From the NCBI RefSeq assembly GCF_002234675.1, contig NC_019880.2:20885789-20949788 (forward strand): a stretch of 64,000 bases of DNA, written 5' to 3'. Positions 35,770 through 64,000 of this stretch are shown piece after piece. Positions within the stretch are counted from its first letter, which is position 1, and every line of letters starts with the position of its first letter. Both the position numbers and the translations under genes were made by a program. The notes beneath the pieces are model-generated. The model did no database searches. It was not told where the DNA came from and saw only the letters and a list, made by a program, of their open reading frames with translations. The stretch comes from Oryzias latipes. Lineage: Eukaryota; Chordata; Actinopteri; Beloniformes; Adrianichthyidae.

Positions 35770-37005
35770 TACAAAAAATAAAATTAAATATAACAAAATA
35801 AAAATAGGTAAGGACAAGGCAAGAAGGCCAGGCAACAATTTAAAACAACAATAGTTTTGATATATTTTGACATATTACTGTTGTTTTTATCTAAAAATTA
35901 AAAATAAAAACACTGACATTTTACAACACTATACAAAAAAGAATGTGAGCAAACTGATTTCAAATTTCATAAAATTCCCAACCAGTCCAAAATCTGAAGA
36001 AGTAAATTTTAAATCATAATGTATATCCTGTAAAGAACTTTTAAAATTAAGACTAAGATTTGGATTTTGGGAAAATAGTTGCATTTCTGTGTTGAAAACA
36101 CTGAAAATATTGACCTTTTTTTTAATCAATTTATATTCTATGTTTTTGGGGTGATTTTCATTGTGGGAGGTCTTCGAAATGTCCTGTTTTAGTAATGAAA
36201 AAACATTTTCTGGTGTAATTTCACACAACATCCTGTTTGATTTAGTTTATAATGTTTTAATAATATTGGGCAAGTTTTGTGTTCATACAAGTACATTTTC
36301 AGAACTTAAACCCTTTTTAAATATTTTTCCATACGGAGATTTATTTATATTTTCATTTATTGATATTCATGAAAACTTAAAAAGCAGAAAAATTTGCCAC
36401 AGTTCAAAGAACAAAAAATCATATGAAAACCCTTAGAATCAGCATATATGTTTGTATATGTCTTTGTTTTGCCATCTTCTTTTGTTCAATTACTCCAACT
36501 GTTTTATAATTATGCTGATATGTTTTATGATTTTTTAATAACAATAAACAAATAAAAATAGAAGGAAATTAAACAGCATCAAAATGATTTCGGATCAAAT
36601 CCATGTTAAAGTTAATCCTCAGGTGTTTCCATTAGGTTCATCTTTTCAACCATTTAAAATTATTTCACAGCTTTTTACATCTCATACACATTACAACAGA
36701 AAAAATGCCTATGAAAGAAAATCAAAGTTTACACTTTAAAAATCTCTTTGTGGACAACACATTTTCCTAGAAGCATCATTCAGTTGATAAGCCTGTCATA
36801 TGGAACATTTGATCTATTTCTTTGGGCTTTTTTAAAGGTGATACCTGGAACTGCCATATATTTGGAAGTGTGTACAACAGACTGCTGACCTCTTCAGCGT
36901 GTCCTCCCTTTCCCAACAGTAGCTGGATTGGTGTCTGTGACCCTGAGAGGAAATCAGCATGTCATGTGTGTGCGCTGCAGAAATATGTGCAAATATGTCT
37001 ATTTA
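35770..37005. other. AT-rich intergenic, no gene seen
   Basis: Long A/T runs and scattered short ORFs without recognisable motifs or splice structure. Confidence 0.5.
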
Positions 37006-37011
37006 CGATTA

Positions 37012-37222
37012 ACCCTTGTGCTATCCTAGGCACTTTACCATTGGGAGTTGGGTCATCTAGACCCACTAGACAGTGCGCTGAACCTTTTTTCTTCAATGAT
37101 CTGTGATCTTCACTGGTGTCCATGGATTACATGAAATCCTCTCCACCTTTATCCACCTTTGTCATGGTAGGGAGAACACGTCTATGTAAGGGTGGGGTCA
37201 TCAAAGATAGCACAACGGTTAA
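37012..37222. mobile_element. MITE with TTAA ends (piggyBac-like?)
   Basis: Left end TTAACCCTTGTGCTATC and right end GATAGCACAACGGTTAA are inverted repeats with one mismatch. Both finish in TTAA, the piggyBac target site. 211 bp, noncoding; a second copy lies at 4,880-5,083. Confidence 0.7.
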
Positions 37223-37339
37223 GAGTAATTATGATGTCATCATACACATTGCTTGAAATAAATCAAAAACCGATCTATTGTATTCACCTCCAAGAATATT
37301 TTCAGAATAAGATATCAAGCAGAAATTTTCTTCCATTCA

Positions 37340-37640
37340 TTCCATAATTCTGTAACTGGGCTTTTGTTTTGGGCCACGTCATGACAGCCAGAAAGGGTTT
37401 CCAAATAGTATTCAATGTTCACCTTTCTGCGTATCCCTTCAGGTGTTACCACAGCCAATCAGCTTTCACTGATCCACACAGGTGGTTTGGCAGAGAGGTT
37501 TTACACCAGATTCCATTCCTGACACAACCCCATTTTATATCTGGGCTGGGGACCGGCACAGGGAGACCCAGACTTGGGGCCCCCCTTTGTGGCTTTAGTT
37601 GGTTGGGATGTAACCTGACCTAAACGTCTACATTTAGTGG
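37340..37640 (-). repeat. fish interspersed repeat fragment
   Basis: The string CACACAGGTGGTTTGGCAGA, followed by TTCCATTCCTGACACAACCC and GGGCTGGGGACCGGCACAGG, resembles a widely dispersed teleost retroposon segment, as I recall it. Family and true strand not resolved. Confidence 0.4.
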
Positions 37641-38164
37641 CACATATTTCCAAGTTGTGAAGAAGAATGGCGACCATGGCTAAAATAGTTATCTCCAACC
37701 TCATTTGACCAGTATTTTAAGTCAGTATAGTTGCTGTGTTTTGTATTGAACAGAATAACAGTCTGCTTTTTTTAAAAGTAAAAATCTATCTAAGAAATAA
37801 AAATAGACAGGATGGAATAAACATAGGAAAAAATAGTGGAGAGGGTTAACAAAAGTTATGATGTACTGAGTAAAAAATGATGGTAAAGATTTTGATTATT
37901 TTAATTCAATTCATTTCACATAAAATATGCACTATGAAAATGAACATGACATTCTCTTTTTTTAACCCTATTTTCAATTAAAATAAATGCATCAGCTACT
38001 GAAAGACCAAATAAACCTTAAAACTAATCATATGAAGGCCAGTGCAGCTCAATTATCTGGAATAGCTGCGTACTTTAAAACTGAACATCAAGAAACATTG
38101 AAGAGATCACTACTTTACTTATTTCCCAAAAATGTAGCAGATTTTCCAGTTTGATTGTTTGGTC

Positions 38165-38260
38165 AATCAATTCAATTCAATTCAATTTTGTTTGTATAGC
38201 CCAAATTCACAACAACAGTCGTCTCAATGGGCTTTTGTATAGGTAGGTGTCTAAAGAGAC
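38165..38260. mobile_element. LINE/SINE 3' end fragment
   Basis: AATTCAATTCAATTTTGTTT GTATAGCCCAAATTCACAAC, typical 3' terminal text of fish retroposons, abutting the Tc1-like element at 38,277. Confidence 0.5.
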
Positions 38261-38276
38261 CCTATTCCCATTTATT

Positions 38277-39449
38277 CTCACCAGCCACTTCATTAGGTCC
38301 ACCTTTTAGTCAGAACTGCCTTAATCCTTGGTGCATAGATTCAACAAAGTCCTGGAAACATTCCCCAGAGACTTTGGTCCACATTGATATGATATAATCA
38401 CACAGTTGCTGCAGATTTATCATCTGAACATCCATGATGCCGATCTCCCGTTCCACCGCATCCCAAAGGTTCTCTATTGGGTTCTGGTGACAGTGGAGGC
38501 CGTTTAAGTCCAGGGAACTCATCGTCATGTTCTAGAAACCGGTCTGAGATGATTCCAGCTTTATGACACGGAGCCTTATCCTGCTGGAAGTAGCATCAGA
38601 AGATGGAACAATGTGGTCAGAAAGGGATGGACATGGTCAGCAACAATGCTCAGGTAGGCTGTGGAGTTGGAACCATGCTCAACTGGTACTAAGGGGACCA
38701 AAGTGTGCCAAGAAAATATCCCCTTACACCATGACACCATGTCAGCCTGAAGCATTGATACAAGGCAGGATGGATCCATGCTTTCATGTTGTTGAGGCCA
38801 AATTCTGACCCTACCATCTGAATGTGGCAGCAGAAATGGAGACTCATCAGACCAGACAATGTTTTTCATCTTCTTTGGTCCAGTTTTGGTGAGTCTGTGG
38901 GAATAGTAGCCTCAGTTTCCTGTTCTTAGTTGACAGCAGCAGTACCCGCTGTGGTCTTCTGCTGCTGTAGTCCATCTGCCTCCAGGTTGGACGTGTTGTG
39001 CATTCAGAGATGCTCTTCTGCAGACCTCGGTTGGAACCAGTGCTTCTTTGAGTTCCTGTTGTCTTTCTATCAGCTGGAACCAGTCTGGTCGTTCTCCTCT
39101 GACCTCTGGGATCAACAAGACATTTCCATCCACAGAACTGCAGCTCACTGGATGTTTCCACTTTTCCGGACCATTCTCTGTAAACCCTAGAGATGTTTGT
39201 GGGTGAAAATCCCAGTTGATCAGCAGCTTCTGAAATCCTCAGACCAGCCCGTCTGACACCAAACCATGTTTAAAGTCACTTCAATCACCTTTTTTCCTCG
39301 TTCTGATGCTGGTTTGAGCTGCAGCAGATTGTTTGGACCATGTCTACATGACTAAATGCATTGAGTTGCTGCCATCTGATTGGCTGATTTTTTAAATTTG
39401 TGTTAATGAGCAGTTGGACAGGTAGGCCTGATAAAGTGGCCAGTGAGTG
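38277..39449 (-). mobile_element. Tc1/mariner-like transposon, degenerate copy 1
   Basis: Inverted ends CTCACCAGCCACTTCATTAG (left) and ATAAAGTGGCCAGTGAGTG (right). On the minus strand, broken frames show, from 5' to 3': ELQFCGWKCLVDPRGQRRTT, KSISECTTRPTWRQMDYSSR, VWSDESPFLLPHSDGRVRIW, AYLSIVADHVHPF, PIENLWDAVEREI and KVSGECFQDFVESM, i.e. HTH and DDE parts of a Tc1-family transposase. Stops and shifts make it inactive. Confidence 0.85.
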
Positions 39450-39540
39450 ATTGTAAGAGTGAAACGGATTATTTTAACAAAATTTGATACAACACAATTT
39501 GTGATTACTAATACAATTAATGATGGATATTAAATCATGG

Positions 39541-39890
39541 TGAACGACCCGATTCTCTGACCTAAAATGGATCCAGATAATCTTTATCTCTCAAACTTCC
39601 AGCAGTGAGACTCAGACAGAAATTCCTGCTACTGAACAGTGAAGTTTTCCAGATTCTTGGATTTCTTCCAGATCATCAAGTTTAAATGAAATATGTGTCC
39701 AAACAAACAGGTCAACTAGACAACTAACATTCACATATTAGTTTCCTAAAGTTCACCACTGTTGTTTTTCCACATCCAAAGAATCCAAAGGGAACATTCT
39801 TAGAACATTCTAGACACTGGATGGTCACATGACTTTATTCATAGTCTGTCCACACATTGGACTGGAATGATGGACTGATTCGTGTTAATG
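39541..39890 (-). mobile_element. partial copy of the hAT-like MITE found at 46,666
   Basis: Reverse complement of about 46,900-47,250 (shared: AACAACAGTGGTGAACTTTA, CCCTTTGGATTCTTTGGATG, AATCCAAGAATCTGGAAAAC). Neither terminal inverted repeat is present. Confidence 0.7.
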
Positions 39891-40214
39891 AGATCCCAAA
39901 TACCTCACAGCAAATGGCTTTATCACTTGATGGGTTCTCCTTCTTCACGCTGAGCCCACTGTGGTGCGACGTTAGACAGGATGCTGAGGACCTCTTCACA
40001 GGTGTTTTGGTTGCTCTTTACTTTCATGCCCTGGATTTTGAAGTTCCAGAGGGTCTCATTTCTGTCTCTAGTTCAGTAATCTGTACTTTAAGATCATCAT
40101 TTTCCTTGACAGCCTGAAAGACTTCTGTCTTTAATCTAATTTTTGCATTCATGTCACCACAGTTTATCTCAGCAGGTTTGGGTGTGAAGGTGAGGTACAT
40201 TCTGGTCAGTTTGC

Positions 40215-40437
40215 CTGTCTGTTGCAGGGCCACACAAAGGCAAACAGCCACACACATTCACACCCAACAGATAATCGACCCATGAAGCATATTTTTGGTC
40301 CGGGGCGGAAAGCTATAGTGCCTGGAGAAAACAAAACATGCGTGCTTGAAGAGAACATGCAAACTCCACACTTAAGGATTTGAACCAGGGACTTCTCACT
40401 GTGAGGGGGCTAGCCAGTACTCCACCATGTAACCCCA
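40215..40437 (-). mobile_element. tRNA-like SINE/retroposon, same family as 63,100
   Basis: On the minus strand: a head with CTCACAGTGAGAAGTCCCTG, B box GGTTCAAATCC, then GTGTGGAGTTTGCATGTTCT, as at 63,195. Confidence 0.6.
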
Positions 40438-40439
40438 CT

Positions 40440-41360
40440 GTAATACAATCATATCAAAATGATGAGAGAGAGATATGTAAAACACACAATATCTATACTT
40501 TTCTTCACGTATTGTTTGTAGTGGTGGGAGGATTTAGCAGGGTCGACTGCTGTGTGGGCTAGCTGTTCACTGGAAGAGGTTGGGTTGGGAAGTCGGAAAA
40601 GTCCTAATGATAGACTGGTGGTGAGACGAGACACAGAGCCAGAACCATTAATCAAAGGGTAATTAATGACAGGGTTCCCATGGCTTGGGCCTGTTTGATG
40701 GTAAAACAAAAGCTACTACAGACCTTGCAAGTAATAATTACAGAAGCATTAAGCAGATTAAGATCAGGGGAGACGGGTAAGTAGGTGGGTCAGGTGACAC
40801 GAGGTCAAAGCAAGATGCTTGTGTGTATTTGCGTAACATGAAGAAAGCAGTAATGTGACTGGGAGGAGGAGGGGAGCAGAGACTGTACTGCAGCTAATGA
40901 AGGACTGCAGCAACAGCTGGCTGCTTGGCTTCAGAGCGAGGAGGAGGGCTAGAGTGCCTGCTTATGATAAGCTCACCTGTTGCAACTACCATAGGTCACA
41001 GAGAGAGGCAACAAAGCAATGCAACCCGAGGGATGAGTTCAATGTGAAACAGTTAATCATTTTCTGGCTTCTTTCATAAAGAGAGAGACTTTTTTTTAAC
41101 TCCTTTTTATGCATTTATTTTAATTGAAAATAGGGTCTATGTATTTAATTGCTGCAGTTGTTGTGGATGTCATTGTCTAGTCTATTGTGTAAGACTGATC
41201 ATGCTTTTGTTTTAATCACATTTGAAACAAAACTGAAGATGAATGAATGAATACCTCAAGGAGGTATTCAGTAAAACCTGAGCCACTTCATGACCCCTAT
41301 AGACCATTTGATCAGCATTAAGCTGTTGCCTGATAACCCCCCCCCCCTCACCTCCCCCCG
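40440..41360. other. no gene recognised
   Basis: Short ORFs only. A poly-C/pyrimidine run lies at 41,338-41,360. Nothing with family motifs was seen. Confidence 0.4.
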
Positions 41361-41374
41361 CAGTCAGCTGTGTC

Positions 41375-41640
41375 CCGATTGATTCGTCCTTCTGCAGTAC
41401 CCATTGCTAATAATATCAATGGCTGCTGGGCTCCTTCAGGGAACCATCGTCTTCTCCACCTTAGATCTTCGTAATGCTTTTCATTTAGTATGTACCAGAC
41501 AGGGTGACGAATGGAAGACTGCATTCAATACACCCATAGGCCACTAGGAGTTCATGCCTATGCCTTTTGGGTGGACTGAAGGACCATCCACCGCTTTCAG
41601 GAAGGTTAGGGGGGGATCCAGTACCTTTGTATTGTGAGAG
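41375..41640 (+). pseudogene. Ty3/gypsy-type LTR retrotransposon pol fragment
   Basis: Frames read [11 protein letters not shown], then [31 protein letters not shown] and MPFGW, i.e. the start of a gypsy-type reverse transcriptase palm. A stop follows GH, and the catalytic YLDD region is missing. No LTRs recognised. Confidence 0.65.
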
Positions 41641-41914
41641 ATCATCAGTGAGTTCCCCAAATTCTCTGCACAAGGACATTCCTTATCCAGTTCCACTGGG
41701 TTGATCAGCCTTCTCGTCTGTCTGGGACCCAGACTTATGAGAACTTTTGTGTTGTTTTGTTGTGTTTGCTTTGTGCAGGCTGACTTTGAGCACTCAGTGT
41801 TGGAGTCCTTTGGATCTGTGAATTAGTTCATTCCAGTTATAAACACCACACTATTGCTAATTTAGTGTCTGCACTCTAGTTCTAGTTGGTTTGTTTAAGC
41901 ATTTTTTCTATTTC

Positions 41915-43600
41915 CAATGAGGATTTTATCATTCATCAGTTTTGGGCTGTCAGGGCACACCGTCGGTTGGTTTGCAAACTACCTGTCTGACATGACAGTG
42001 TGTAAAGGTTCAGAACCAAAAATCAAATGTTTTAAAAGTATCCTCAGGGGTTCCACAAGGCTTGATTCTTGGGCCGCTTCTTTTTACCATCTATATAAAC
42101 GACCTTGATAATAGTACCATCAATAACTTGCACCTGTATGCTGATGATACCGTCTTGTACACCTCAGCATTTTCAATTGAGATTGCTATATCAAAAATCC
42201 AATCAGCTTTTAATCAACTGCAGAACACCTTTAATAATTTAAAACTGGTTTTAAACTCTACCAAGACTAAATATGTGCTGTTCTCTAAAAGCAGAACCAA
42301 ACTCCAAAACCTGCACCCGATTACTACAAAAGAAGGACATTTAATCGAACTAGTAACCAAATAAAAATACTTTGGTATGTTAATTGCTCCCCCGTGAACC
42401 GCCACCTTAACGTGGTGGGGGAGTTTGAGAGCTAAACTGTCAGGGGCTTAAGCCCCTGGTAGGGTCTCCCATGGCAGACAGTTCCTGGGTGACGAGTCAG
42501 ACAAAGAGCGATTCAGAAGCCTCTGATAAAGAATAAAACCCAGGACTCAATTACGTTCCCCGGATTGGCATCACTGGGGCCCTACTCTAGAGCCAGGCCA
42601 GGGGTTGGAGCTCGCAGTCGAGCGCCTGGTGCCCTTCCCACGGTCCCTGGTCGGACTCGAACTCGAAGCCCGAAGGAGTGACGTGGGACCACCCTCCCAT
42701 GGGCCCACAACCCGTAGGAGACCTCAAAAGGGGCTGGTGCAATGTAATTTGGGTGGCAGTCGAAGGCGGGTGCCTCGGCGACCCTAACCCCAGTCAAGGA
42801 ACTTGGCTTACGGGACATGGAATGTCACCTCTCTGGGAGGGAAGGAGCCTGAGCTTGTGCCAGAGGTTGAAAGATACCGTCTAGATATAGTTGGGGTGAC
42901 CTCCACACATAGCCTGGGCTCTGAAACTCAGTCCTTAAAGAGGGCTGGACTCTCTACCACTCTGGAGTTGCTCATGGTGAGAGGCGGCAGGCTGGTGTGG
43001 GCTTACTCGTGAGCCCCCATCTCAGTCGCCAAGTGTTGGAGTTCACCCCGGCGGATGAGAGGGTCATGTCCCTCCGCCTTCGGGTGGGGGACAGGTCTCT
43101 GACTGTGGTTTCGGCTATGTCCCAGTGGCCCTCCTTGTCACAGCACAGATTAAAACGTTGGTACCTTTTAATTTACTAATGTATTCTTGGGTTGGTACTG
43201 CTTTAACTCCAGCAGCTCCTGGAACTGAAGAGCAGCAGCAGCTACAGACTGCGCTGTCAGGACCAGCTCCTGCTCTCTGTGCCCAGAGTGCAGCACAGAG
43301 ATGGAAAAAAGGCTTTTAGATTCGCTGCAGCACAGTTTTGGAATGAACTCCACAAAGAGTTTAAATCAAATGAGTTTGTTTCTCTGGTCTGTTTCAAATT
43401 ACGTTTAAATGAACATGACACAAAACTATCAAACTGTAAATGCTTTATTTAAGACTTTTTTATGTTGATTGAGAGTGAGTGTAAATGAGAAATGTGTGTT
43501 ATTGTTGTTCTGCTGCCTCTTGGCCAGTACGCTCTTTCAAAAGAGATTTTTAATCTCAATGAATTTTTTATCCTGGTTACATAGAGTTTAAAAAAAATAA
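41915..43600 (+). mobile_element. degenerate LINE (RT fragment) interrupted by a second LINE
   Basis: RT motifs of the outer element: SSGVPQGLILGPLLFTIYIN-like text (split over two frames at 42,045-42,110), then LHLYADDTVLYTSA at 42,130-42,175 (catalytic YADD). It stops at 42,362. LINE C-terminal text resumes at about 43,150 (AQRWKKGF, then FAAAQFWNELHKEF in another frame). 42,385-43,140 carries unrelated LINE 5' sequence. Confidence 0.75.
42385..43140 (+). mobile_element. 5' part of a second LINE (AP-endonuclease region)
   Basis: Starts CCGTGAACCGCCACCTTAAC GTGG. Frames contain LTGHGMSPL / YGTWNVTSLGGKEPE, VERYRLDIVGVTSTHSLGSE and EFTPADERVMSLRLRVGDRS, the N-terminal endonuclease region of a fish non-LTR element. 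5' end present, 3' most of the element missing. Confidence 0.7.
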
Positions 43601-43949
43601 TTTAAACTGAACTTTGGATTTTTTTCCTGCATCTGTTTCCACCTGCTGTCACAATCTGTGCAAAGCAAATAACAATTCCTTTAGCTGTGTCAACTTATAA
43701 AAAAGTTCAAAAGCTGTCATGTGGCACCTTAGCTTTAAAAGAATAACAGAAATCATATTAGGTATAAAACACTTTAATAAATAATAGTAGTGTTGAAAGA
43801 AAAAAGGAAACTAGCAAACCAAAAACATCACCAAGTTTTGGAAAAGGTAAAGCAGGGCGAGCACAATATCAAATTTAAAGACAGAAACAAGCGTACGTTC
43901 TCCTTGATCGTCAAAAAGTATCAAATCAAAAAAGCACATTCATACTCAA

Positions 43950-45950
43950 ATAAGAACATTTATTTTACTGCAGTGGTGGAAATCCCTAACATTTGTGTCT
44001 GCCCCAGAATCCTTGGAGCACAAACCGCATCAAATACAACACACGTTGTTCCCTTCATTAAACCAGAAAAACACACAAGCATCGTTACAAATGAAAAAGT
44101 GGAAAAGAGACCCTTTTTTAAAGCACACACTCATTCCCGCCCCTGCGTCGTCCGTGATGAGAGGAAAGGCTCCTGAGCCCCTCGTCTGTCCACCGCCAAA
44201 CGTTTCAGAGGATCGGTGGAGTGAGAGCGGAGGACGCGCTTTACAGTGTTTGGACCCCATTACTCGTCAACTTGTACTGAAAACAGCTCAGATCAGGGTA
44301 GTTTCAAGAACCAACTACACAACTTTCAACATCATTGGAGTGCAACAGACAACAACTAGAACTGAAATTCTATCGGACATTTTCATTCTTTTAAATAAAC
44401 TGTAGATTAAAAAAAAAAGTTTGTAAAGATAAAAAACGTAAAAAAAAAGGCAAAATAACATTCATTACAGGCACTGCACCTTTCTTTTCCTGGTGATGCT
44501 CTTTCAGTTGCGTCAGATGCATCAACCAGATCTTCAATTTTGAAAAGCCAAAAAAAGGTTTAATGTGATGTTTTTCTAAAGCCAGGAGTACTAAAAAACA
44601 CAAATATGTTGTTTTTTTCTTTGCACAATTTCTGCAGCTAAATACTTTTGATATCTGCATCAGCGACACAGAATTGTGTCGATCAGAGGAAGCCCGTGAG
44701 GTGTTCGATGAGGTGCATCTCTGCTGTTTTGGATGAGATACTATCTGCAAAAAAGAAAATGAAATCCATGCTAACTAAAGTCATGCCATTCCATTACTTC
44801 ATCAAGAAACAAAGCTAAACAGACCAAAAAGCATCTACTAAGCCTTTCTAGAAAACTGCATGTCCTCTAAATCCACATGTTTCATTTCTCTTTACAGAGG
44901 CCTGAGTCTGAACGAAAAAAGGCACCGTTTGAAACTTTTTAAATTTTTTTTTAAAGAAAGGGAGTTCTTTGGAATTGTGGAAACCCTTCCCAAACCATAT
45001 TCTGATCCTTTTAACAACAAAAACTTTGTAATAATGAAGACAACCTTTCCAGTGACTCACAGCTGTCCACACAAACAGCTCCAATGCTGCTTCTTACCAG
45101 GACCAAATACTATACATATAAATTACATCCTGTCAGTTACTACAATTCCAAAGTATTTTCTCTTAAATTATGACTCACGATGGAGTTTGACTGAAGGAAA
45201 AAAGCTGCATAAAATCTGTCATGGTCTCAGTAGAAACTAATAAACGGAATGACAAAAAAACTTCTTACACTTTAGAAAACTATAGTACAAAGCCTCACTT
45301 AACTTACTAGACTCAAATATACACAAACATTTCTATATATTTACATATGTACATCATAATAAAAAATTGTATTGCTTTCTTAAATGTTTGTCGGTATAAC
45401 GTTTTCCCTTTTGACGTTGGAAAAAATCAAGCGAGTGAATGAAAAGAAAGAAAAGGACAGACATGTGAACTGAGGGCATGAAACTCTCTGGTTTGTAGAA
45501 AAGAAATAATGACAAGTATGAGAATTATAAAAGTGGAAAAGGGAAAAAAGGGAAGCAAAGATGGACATGCAAGCATCGCATGTTGGACTCTGCGTTGATT
45601 AAAAAAACTTAGATTTTCTTTTACTGAGATTGTAAAAAAAACAAAAAAACACAGGGTAGCCCACTGCTTTGGGTTAAGGCGGATAACAGAAATGACAAAA
45701 ACCTGAAGCAACAGAAATTCCTCATCCCAGTATTGTCACAGACGACAAAACCTACAAATCTAAAAGCTGGGACTTATACTTTCATGCCTACCTCTTTCTT
45801 TTTTTTTTTCTTTTTCTTTTTTTAAATAAGCCACTGTGCCTAACAAATGTAAATAAGGAGTGCCAACCAAAATCCAAAGTTAAAGCGTGTGTAGTTTTCA
45901 CTTGAGGTGCTTTCAGGAGTCAGTTGGTTGTATCCATGTTGGTTATCAGA
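43950..45950 (-). other. probable jag2 3' UTR
   Basis: AT-rich sequence downstream of the jag2 stop with no supported coding potential on either strand. Minus-strand AATAAA (plus TTTATT) occurs near 43,958 and again near 43,443. A UTR of about 2 kb is typical for jagged genes. The 3' limit is a guess. The stretch contains the arm of the hairpin described at 47,971. Confidence 0.4.
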
Positions 45951-63019
<17,069 letters not shown>

Positions 63020-63099
63020 CTGCACAGCAAAGTTAAACACTCATTTAATCACATGCAACATTTTCGGACAGAAGATATATTTACAATGATTATTAAGAC

Positions 63100-63486
63100 G
63101 GTGGCGCAGTGGTTAGCGCTCTTGCCTCACAGCAAGAAGGCCTCCGGTTCAAGTCCCAGCTAGGGGACCTGAAAAACTACATCAACGGGGGACCTTTCTG
63201 TGTGGAGTTTGCATGTTCTCCCCATGTATGTGTGGGTTCTCTCCGGGGTCTCCGGCTTCTTCCCACCGTCCAAAAACATGCTTCATAGGTTAATTGGCAA
63301 CTCTAAATTGTCCCTAGGTGTGAGTGTGAGAGTGAAGTGGTGTGTGTTTGTGGACATTCTACCCTGCGACAGACTGGTGACCTGACCAGGGCATCCCCTG
63401 ACTTCGCCCACAAGTGGCCGGGATAGGCTCAGGCAGCCCCGTGACCCCGAAAGGGAAAAACGGTTAAGAAAATGAATGAATGAATA
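63100..63486 (+). mobile_element. tRNA-like SINE/retroposon
   Basis: A-box-like GTGGCGCAGTGGTTAGCGC and B-box GGTTCAAGTCC, then TGTGTGGAGTTTGCATGTTC, CTCTAAATTGTCCCTAGGTG and GGGATAGGCTCAGGCAGCCC, ending in a GAAT repeat (AATGAATGAATGAAT). Very common teleost family. Confidence 0.75.
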
Positions 63487-63519
63487 TAAAGATTTTTAGT
63501 TTCTTAAATATGTGTGTAT

Positions 63520-63865
63520 AACCCCAAACCCCCCCCGCTCTGTGAGTGGTCTGGTCCCCTGGGGCCTGAAGGTCCTGTGCAGGATCTTAGCTGATCCTTA
63601 GTCCTTCTGGACTAAGATCATCATTCTCCCAGTGAGGGGGTCACCGCCCTGAGTCTTCTCTGTCGCCTTCACCTCCCTCTTTCAGTCCTTGGTGTTTCTT
63701 GATACTCTCCCCTGAAGTTACCATCCTTTGGGATCTATCACTTGGGCCCTGTTCTCCTACTCGCCCAGGATTGCTCGGTCCGGTCTGTTATCATTTTCTC
63801 TGTACCTGGACGTCCCACAGGAGGTTACCCTGGTCTTTCCACACTACCTACTAATGTGATTCCCA
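63520..63865 (-). mobile_element. non-LTR retrotransposon fragment, endonuclease C-terminus
   Basis: The minus strand reads DQGNLLWDVQVQRK and related text resembling the C-terminal restriction-like endonuclease region of R4/Dong-type fish LINEs, as I recall it. Heavily degraded. Confidence 0.45.
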
Positions 63866-64000
63866 TCTTGACGTTTCAGCTCATTCTCAGCACAGATGCT
63901 TCTGTATGCTATACCAGCCATTTGGCTATGCATGCCCTACCTGCTAGCATCTTGCACCCTGCTGTTGTGGGCTGGATTGTGCAAAGCCAACCTCTTATTT

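Noticed and set aside
40024..40257. Coiled-coil-like minus-strand ORF
   Set aside because: Overlaps the SINE-like repeat, no homologue recognised, possibly a LINE ORF1 scrap. Too weak to list.
43790..44405. Plus-strand ORFs of 128 and 136 codons
   Set aside because: No recognisable domain or codon pattern, and they lie antisense in the probable jag2 3' UTR.
63118..63160. Possible tRNA gene
   Set aside because: Has A- and B-box-like sequence but continues into the SINE body and lacks a cloverleaf 3' half.

Overview
This window is animal nuclear DNA from a ray-finned (teleost) fish. It has multi-exon genes with GT/AG introns, many Tc1-like, hAT-like and LINE/SINE relics of fish type, long CA, AAT and GGAT tracts, and four protein genes with clear vertebrate homologues. 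I see no prokaryotic or CRISPR features and no rRNA or tRNA genes.

Layout. (1) 1-6,069: no host gene recognised; it holds old repeats, including a LINE ORF1-like relic. (2) 6,070-19,741, + strand: rin3, a Ras/Rab interactor with SH2, proline-rich, VPS9 and RA-like parts, 13 exons, missing only its N-terminal exon(s). (3) about 21,650-24,290, + strand: pth2 (TIP39 neuropeptide precursor), with a TATA box, a noncoding first exon, three coding exons and poly(A) signals. (4) 24,636-35,457, - strand: tedc1 (tubulin epsilon and delta complex 1), 8 exons that join in phase to a 340-residue protein. Its introns carry three large minisatellites that create spurious ORFs of up to 855 codons. (5) 35,458-43,700: intergenic, packed with transposon relics. 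(6) 45,951-63,019, - strand: the 3' part of jag2, a Notch ligand (20 exons: EGF repeats 3-16, the VWC-like cysteine-rich region, transmembrane segment and cytoplasmic tail). The exons for the signal peptide, MNNL, DSL and EGF1-2 lie beyond the right edge.

How the genes relate: Rin3 is an endosomal Rab5-family exchange factor, TIP39 a secreted ligand of the PTH2 receptor, Tedc1 a centriole factor and Jag2 a membrane ligand of Notch. They do not form a pathway. Their grouping looks like conserved linkage, since human RIN3, JAG2 and TEDC1 all lie on 14q32. pth2 and tedc1 are convergent; tedc1 and jag2 are tandem on the minus strand.

I found no convincing undescribed system. The points most worth checking are: loss of the FLVR arginine in the Rin3 SH2 domain; the minisatellite-filled tedc1 introns; a hairpin in a jag2 intron whose arm also occurs in the jag2 3' region; a CRE-like inverted repeat upstream of pth2; and several transposons inserted within 20-30 bp of splice sites.
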